This document shows, piece by piece, positions 60,766-64,000 of a stretch of DNA of 64,000 nucleotides. Position numbers and translations under genes: made by a program. Position 1 is the stretch's first letter; each line of letters opens with the position of its first letter. The stretch lies in contig NZ_LQAQ01000063.1 of NCBI RefSeq assembly GCF_001583495.1, positions 62,001-126,000 on the forward strand. The letters run 5' to 3'. Origin of the DNA: Flammeovirga sp. SJP92 (GTDB taxonomy: Bacteria > Bacteroidota > Bacteroidia > Cytophagales > Flammeovirgaceae). The notes below the pieces were generated by a model. The model had not been told where the DNA came from. It made no database searches and saw nothing but the letters and a program-made list of their open reading frames with translations.

Positions 60766-62409
60766 ATGAAAAAATCTTTACTAGTAGGTATTTCTTTATG
60801 TACGTCCCTATTTATGGGGTGCGCTGAACAACCTCACAAACAAGAAGTTCAACAAGCTGTTGCTGCTCCAAAGGTAAATCACCTTGTCGATTACACTGAT
60901 TTTACACTAACTTCTGATTTGAGCCATATGAGTGGCAATCAGAAATTGATGATCAAAAAAATGATCGAGGTGGCAAAAATCATGGACAACCTGTTCTGGA
61001 AGCAAGCTTATGGAGATAAAGATTCTTTTATTGAAAGCTTACCCAATGATGAGTTAAAAAGATATGCAGCCATCAACTACGGACCGTGGGATAGACTACA
61101 AGACAACAAACCTTTTGTAGATAACACGCCGGAAAAGCCAGTTGGAGCCAACTTCTATCCTCAGGATATGACAAAAGAGGAATTCAATAGCTTGAAAGAC
61201 GATTCAAAAACAAGTTTATACACTGTACTACGTAGAGACCCAAGAGGAGAACTGAAAGTAATTCCTTATTCAAAAGAGTATGAAGCAGAACTAGACAGAG
61301 CTTCTTCTTTATTGATGGAATGTGCTCAATTAGCCAAAGATCCTGGTTTGAAAAAGTATTTGGAGTTAAGAGCAAAAGCTTTTGTTTCTAACAACTATTT
61401 CACTTCTGACTTGGCTTGGATGGATATGAAATCTAATCCAATTGATTTTGTAGTGGGACCTATCGAAAACTATGAAGATAAATTGTTTGGCTATAAGACT
61501 TCATTTGAAGCTTATGTTTTAATTAAAGACATGAAATGGTCAAAGAAGTTAGAAAAATATGCTTCATTCTTACCTGAACTTCAAAAAGGTCTTCCTGTTG
61601 ATAAAAAATACAAGGATGAAATGCCTGGTACAGATTCTCAATTGAATGCTTATGATGTGGTTTATTATGCAGGTGATTGTAACGCCGGCAGTAAGACCAT
61701 TGCCATCAACCTTCCTAATGATGAAAGAGTTCAAGATCAAAAAGGATCGAGAAGATTACAGTTGAAAAATGCCATGCGTGCCAAATTTGATAAAATCTTA
61801 GTTCCTATTTCTGAGGTTTTGATTGATCCATCTCAACGTCAACATATCACTTTTGATGCATTTTTTGCCAATACAATGTTCCATGAAGTGGCACACGGAT
61901 TAGGTATCAAAGAAACTATCAATGGAAAAGGAACAGTTAGAAAAGCACTAAAAGAACATGCTTCTGCCTTAGAAGAAGGAAAGGCAGATATTTTAGGTCT
62001 TTATATGGTATCACAACTTCATAAGAAAGGTGAGATTGACGGTGACATGAAAGATTACTATACTACTTTCTTGGCTGGTATTTTCAGATCTGTTCGTTTT
62101 GGTGCCGCTTCAGCACATGGCGTAGCCAACATGATCCGTTTTAATTTCTTCAAAAAATATGGTGCATTTGAGCAAGATGCTTCTGGTCTTTATAAGGTGA
62201 ATTATGAAAAAATGGAAGAAGCAATGAATGCTTTATCGGCCAAAATCTTAGAATTACAAGGAAATGGAGATTACAAAGGTGTTACTGAATTAGTAAAATC
62301 TCATGGAAAGATCTCTTTTGAACTTCAAAAGGACTTGGATAAGATTGATGATGCAAATATTCCTACTGATGTTGTATTTAATCAAGGTGTAGAAGTTTTA
62401 GGGCTTTAA
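60766..62409 (+). CDS. M49-like (dipeptidyl peptidase III-related) zinc peptidase lipoprotein
   Basis: 547 residues. Lipoprotein signal (FMGC near residue 19). The body resembles the DPP III-related proteins also found fused to Nudix domains in plants: YDVVYYAGDCNAGSKTIAINLPND, a zinc site FHEVAHGLG (His-Glu-x-x-His) and a downstream EEGKADILGLYMV with the third ligand and catalytic partners. Classic M49 enzymes have the longer HExxxH motif; this family has HExxH, a clear difference. C-terminal helices end in GVEVLGL. Probably a periplasmic or surface exopeptidase; substrate unproven. A strong terminator follows. Confidence 0.75.
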   Translation: MKKSLLVGISLCTSLFMGCAEQPHKQEVQQAVAAPKVNHLVDYTDFTLTSDLSHMSGNQKLMIKKMIEVAKIMDNLFWKQAYGDKDSFIESLPNDELKRYAAINYGPWDRLQDNKPFVDNTPEKPVGANFYPQDMTKEEFNSLKDDSKTSLYTVLRRDPRGELKVIPYSKEYEAELDRASSLLMECAQLAKDPGLKKYLELRAKAFVSNNYFTSDLAWMDMKSNPIDFVVGPIENYEDKLFGYKTSFEAYVLIKDMKWSKKLEKYASFLPELQKGLPVDKKYKDEMPGTDSQLNAYDVVYYAGDCNAGSKTIAINLPNDERVQDQKGSRRLQLKNAMRAKFDKILVPISEVLIDPSQRQHITFDAFFANTMFHEVAHGLGIKETINGKGTVRKALKEHASALEEGKADILGLYMVSQLHKKGEIDGDMKDYYTTFLAGIFRSVRFGAASAHGVANMIRFNFFKKYGAFEQDASGLYKVNYEKMEEAMNALSAKILELQGNGDYKGVTELVKSHGKISFELQKDLDKIDDANIPTDVVFNQGVEVLGL

Positions 62410-62431
62410 GCCAAAATCCATAAATTATTCT

Positions 62432-62469
62432 AAAAACAGGTGTTAATTGGCTTTAACACCTGTTTTTTT
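62432..62469 (+). terminator. Terminator of the M49-like gene
   Basis: AACAGGTGTTAA (62435-62446), a 6-base loop and TTAACACCTGTT (62453-62464) form a perfect 12-bp stem with further A/T pairs, then TTTTTTT. Classic intrinsic terminator 22 bases after the stop. Confidence 0.9.
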
Positions 62470-62518
62470 CTCCCTCAAAATGAATTATTTAAAATTTTAT
62501 CTCAAAAAATGTTTTGAG

Positions 62519-62526
62519 TAGATTTG
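62519..62526 (+). promoter_or_regulatory. -7 element of tRNA-Trp
   Basis: TAGATTTG, an exact TAnnTTTG match, 52 bases before the mature 5' end of the tRNA. No clear -33 element. Confidence 0.5.
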
Positions 62527-62577
62527 TATAGAAATAATTTAACCGTTAATATTGCAACGTCTTAAAGAGAAAGACAC

Positions 62578-62650
62578 ACGGGCATAGCTCAGCTGGTAGA
62601 GTTACGGTCTCCAAAACCGCAGGTCGTGGGTTCGAATCCTACTGCCCGTG
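62578..62650 (+). tRNA. tRNA-Trp (anticodon CCA)
   Basis: A full cloverleaf can be drawn: acceptor ACGGGCA/TGCCCGT, D stem GCTC/GAGT, anticodon stem with loop CTCCAAA (anticodon CCA, Trp), variable loop AGGTC and T arm GTGGG-TTCGAAT-CCTAC. The discriminator is G. The first anticodon-stem pair is an A-C mismatch. The 3' CCA is not encoded (CTA follows). It lies between terminators, so it is transcribed alone. Confidence 0.97.
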
Positions 62651-62652
62651 CT

Positions 62653-62689
62653 AAACCGCAAGTTCTGAATAGAATTTGCGGTTTTTTTT
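62653..62689 (+). terminator. Terminator of tRNA-Trp
   Basis: CCGCAAGTTCT (62656-62666), loop GAAT, AGAATTTGCGG (62671-62681) pair over 11 bases with one G-T, followed by eight T. It starts two bases after the tRNA. Confidence 0.9.
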
Positions 62690-62732
62690 GTTTATAATGT
62701 ACCTCTGATCAAATCGAGAAAAATCCACAGAT

Positions 62733-63494
62733 ATGAGATACTTTGCTGAAATCGCTTATTTAGGCACAAATTATCACGGCTGGCAAGTACAGCCTAATGC
62801 TGAAACAGCTCAAGGGCATCTTGACTATGTTTTAAGCAAACTATTAGGCAAAGAAATCAATACAATTGGCAGTGGAAGAACCGACACTGGCGTACACTGC
62901 TCCCAACAGTATGCACAGTTTGATTATGATGGTGATTTAAGCGGAAAAAATTTCCTGCACAGAGTCAACTCATTTCTTTCTCATGATATTGCTGTCAATA
63001 GCTTGTGGCAAGTGGACGAGGAAGCTCACGCCCGTTTTGATGCTACCAAAAGAAGTTACCGCTATGATATTGTTTTAGGAAAATCTCCTTTCAAACAAGG
63101 ATTAGTTTGGCAATATTTCAGACACCCTGATTTTGATAAACTCCAAGAGGCCGCTAAAGTATTATTAGAGTTTGAGGATTTCACTGCATTTTCTAAAAAA
63201 CATGCTGATGTACACACACACATATGTGACATTATGCAATCCTATTGGACAAAAGAAGGTGATACATTATCCTTCCACATCCAAGCCAACCGCTTTCTTA
63301 GAGGTATGATCAGAATTATCGTAGGGAATATGATGGAAGTAGGCATGGGAAGAATGACTACTGATTACATGAGGGAAACGCTTGCTACTAAAAGCAGAGA
63401 AAGAGCGGCTAAGTTTCTTGCTCCTGCTCAAGGACTATTCCTTTCGGAAGTACTTTATCCTGAAGAGATCTTTTTGAAGCAAATTGTGGATTGA
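62733..63494 (+). CDS. truA: tRNA pseudouridine(38-40) synthase TruA
   Basis: 253 residues. Start MRYFAEIAYLGTNYHGWQVQ, active-site GSGRTDTGVHC with catalytic Asp51, ARFDATKRSYRYDI and the C-terminal RFLRGMIRIIVG motif are all characteristic of TruA. It makes pseudouridine at positions 38-40 of the anticodon stem-loop of many tRNAs in the cytoplasm. It follows the tRNA-Trp terminator, so it has its own promoter. Length is normal for the family. The 63495-63703 spacer after it is AT-rich with nothing recognised. Confidence 0.95.
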   Translation: MRYFAEIAYLGTNYHGWQVQPNAETAQGHLDYVLSKLLGKEINTIGSGRTDTGVHCSQQYAQFDYDGDLSGKNFLHRVNSFLSHDIAVNSLWQVDEEAHARFDATKRSYRYDIVLGKSPFKQGLVWQYFRHPDFDKLQEAAKVLLEFEDFTAFSKKHADVHTHICDIMQSYWTKEGDTLSFHIQANRFLRGMIRIIVGNMMEVGMGRMTTDYMRETLATKSRERAAKFLAPAQGLFLSEVLYPEEIFLKQIVD

Positions 63495-63703
63495 GGTAAG
63501 AGGTAATTTATTTTACGTGGAGAGCTCACTTAATTTTTTAGCACAATACTTTCTTAACAAAATTTAAATAAGGCATCAACTAAAACCTATACTTTTAAAA
63601 AATCCTATAGAACTCTATTATACATTGTTCTTTAATCGAAGGTTTTCTACATTAATTCTACAAGCTTTTTTTTTGATTAAAGTAAACTTCAACACCTCAA
63701 TGT

Positions 63704-64000
63704 ATGAAAAATGTAATTTTTAATCTGATCATCTCTTTATTCATCATTTCGTGTAATTCAGACAATCAAACACTTATGGATCTTGGAAATGTTGATTTTG
63801 ACCTTGATCTTGAAGTTGACATCCCATCTACTTCTACCAACGAATTCACTCCTAATCACACTCTAGAAAAAAAGACTCCACAGAAAATAATTAAAGATGG
63901 AGAAATAACAATTAACGTTTCAGATTTAGAAAAATCAAAAATCAAGATAGACTCTATCATCAGTCAGTACAATGGATATTATGAAAGAGAGGAACTCAAA
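63704..64000 (+). CDS. DUF4349 domain lipoprotein (truncated by window edge)
   Basis: 99 residues are visible and the frame is open at the right edge. Lipoprotein signal with FIISC (Cys near residue 17). After a low-complexity acidic spacer (about 20-55), the segment KIIKDGEITINVSDLEKSKIK is followed by a helix and GYYEREEL. This is the start of DUF4349, a family that usually continues with a long periplasmic coiled coil and a C-terminal membrane segment. Those parts lie outside the window. Function unknown. Confidence 0.7.
   Translation, partial: MKNVIFNLIISLFIISCNSDNQTLMDLGNVDFDLDLEVDIPSTSTNEFTPNHTLEKKTPQKIIKDGEITINVSDLEKSKIKIDSIISQYNGYYEREELK

Overview
The window looks like a chromosomal segment of a low-GC marine Bacteroidota, probably a Cytophagales/Flammeovirgaceae-type bacterium. 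That assignment is inferred from family content, not from a database match. Supporting signs are a SusC/SusD pair, several proteins with type IX secretion (T9SS) sorting tails, 7TMR-DISM receptors, Bacteroidota-type -7 elements (TAnnTTTG), a CcoN-CcoO fusion and a mono-haem CcoP. The genus cannot be fixed from the sequence alone.

Layout. 1-3.5 kb: a truncated 7TMR-DISM receptor, a DUF2147 protein, a hypothetical protein, and a divergent MarR regulator / DoxX-like pair around a perfect inverted repeat. 3.7-8.4 kb: a 1395-aa collagen-like surface protein with a peptidase S74 chaperone tail, behind a small T9SS protein. 8.8-16.2 kb: a lipoprotein, an MFS exporter, and a compact molybdenum-hydroxylase operon (XdhC, MocA-like, 2Fe-2S subunit, large subunit). 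16.3-24.4 kb: PepT, FabG, a small outer-membrane barrel, a TonB-dependent receptor with a beta-helix lipoprotein, and a cyclophilin lipoprotein. 24.4-25.3 kb: a decayed REP-associated tyrosine transposase (RAYT) with REP-like palindromes. 25.4-28.6 kb: TsaB and PriA.

28.6-48.2 kb is a polysaccharide utilisation locus read leftward: a putative surface glycan-binding lipoprotein, GH16, GH128+CBM6, a giant non-catalytic protein (six discoidin-type F5/8C domains alternating with InlB-type repeats, T9SS tail), a 7TM-DISM protein without an output domain, SusC, SusD, GH3, and a membrane-bound Y_Y_Y/LuxR-type regulator. GH16+GH128+GH3 points to beta-1,3-glucan (laminarin-like) degradation: surface endo-cleavage by GH16/GH128, capture by SGBP/SusD, import by SusC, and release of glucose by GH3. 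An M4 metalloprotease with a T9SS tail follows (48.8-51.9 kb).

52.4-59.4 kb is a cbb3-type cytochrome oxidase cluster (CcoS, CcoNO, CcoQ, an 84-aa membrane protein, CcoP, then CcoG, CcoH, a SafE-like protein and a CWC protein). It is preceded by TGAC-N4-GTCA palindromes typical of CRP/FNR regulators. The right end holds an endonuclease/phosphatase-family protein, an M49-like zinc peptidase lipoprotein, tRNA-Trp, TruA and a truncated DUF4349 lipoprotein.

The least ordinary items are the all-binding-domain protein in the laminarin locus, the effector-less 7TM-DISM protein beside it, the long linker insertion in CcoG with an extra small membrane protein in the cco operon, the collagen-like repeat array, and the RAYT/REP remnant. 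No CRISPR array, prophage or complete insertion sequence was seen.
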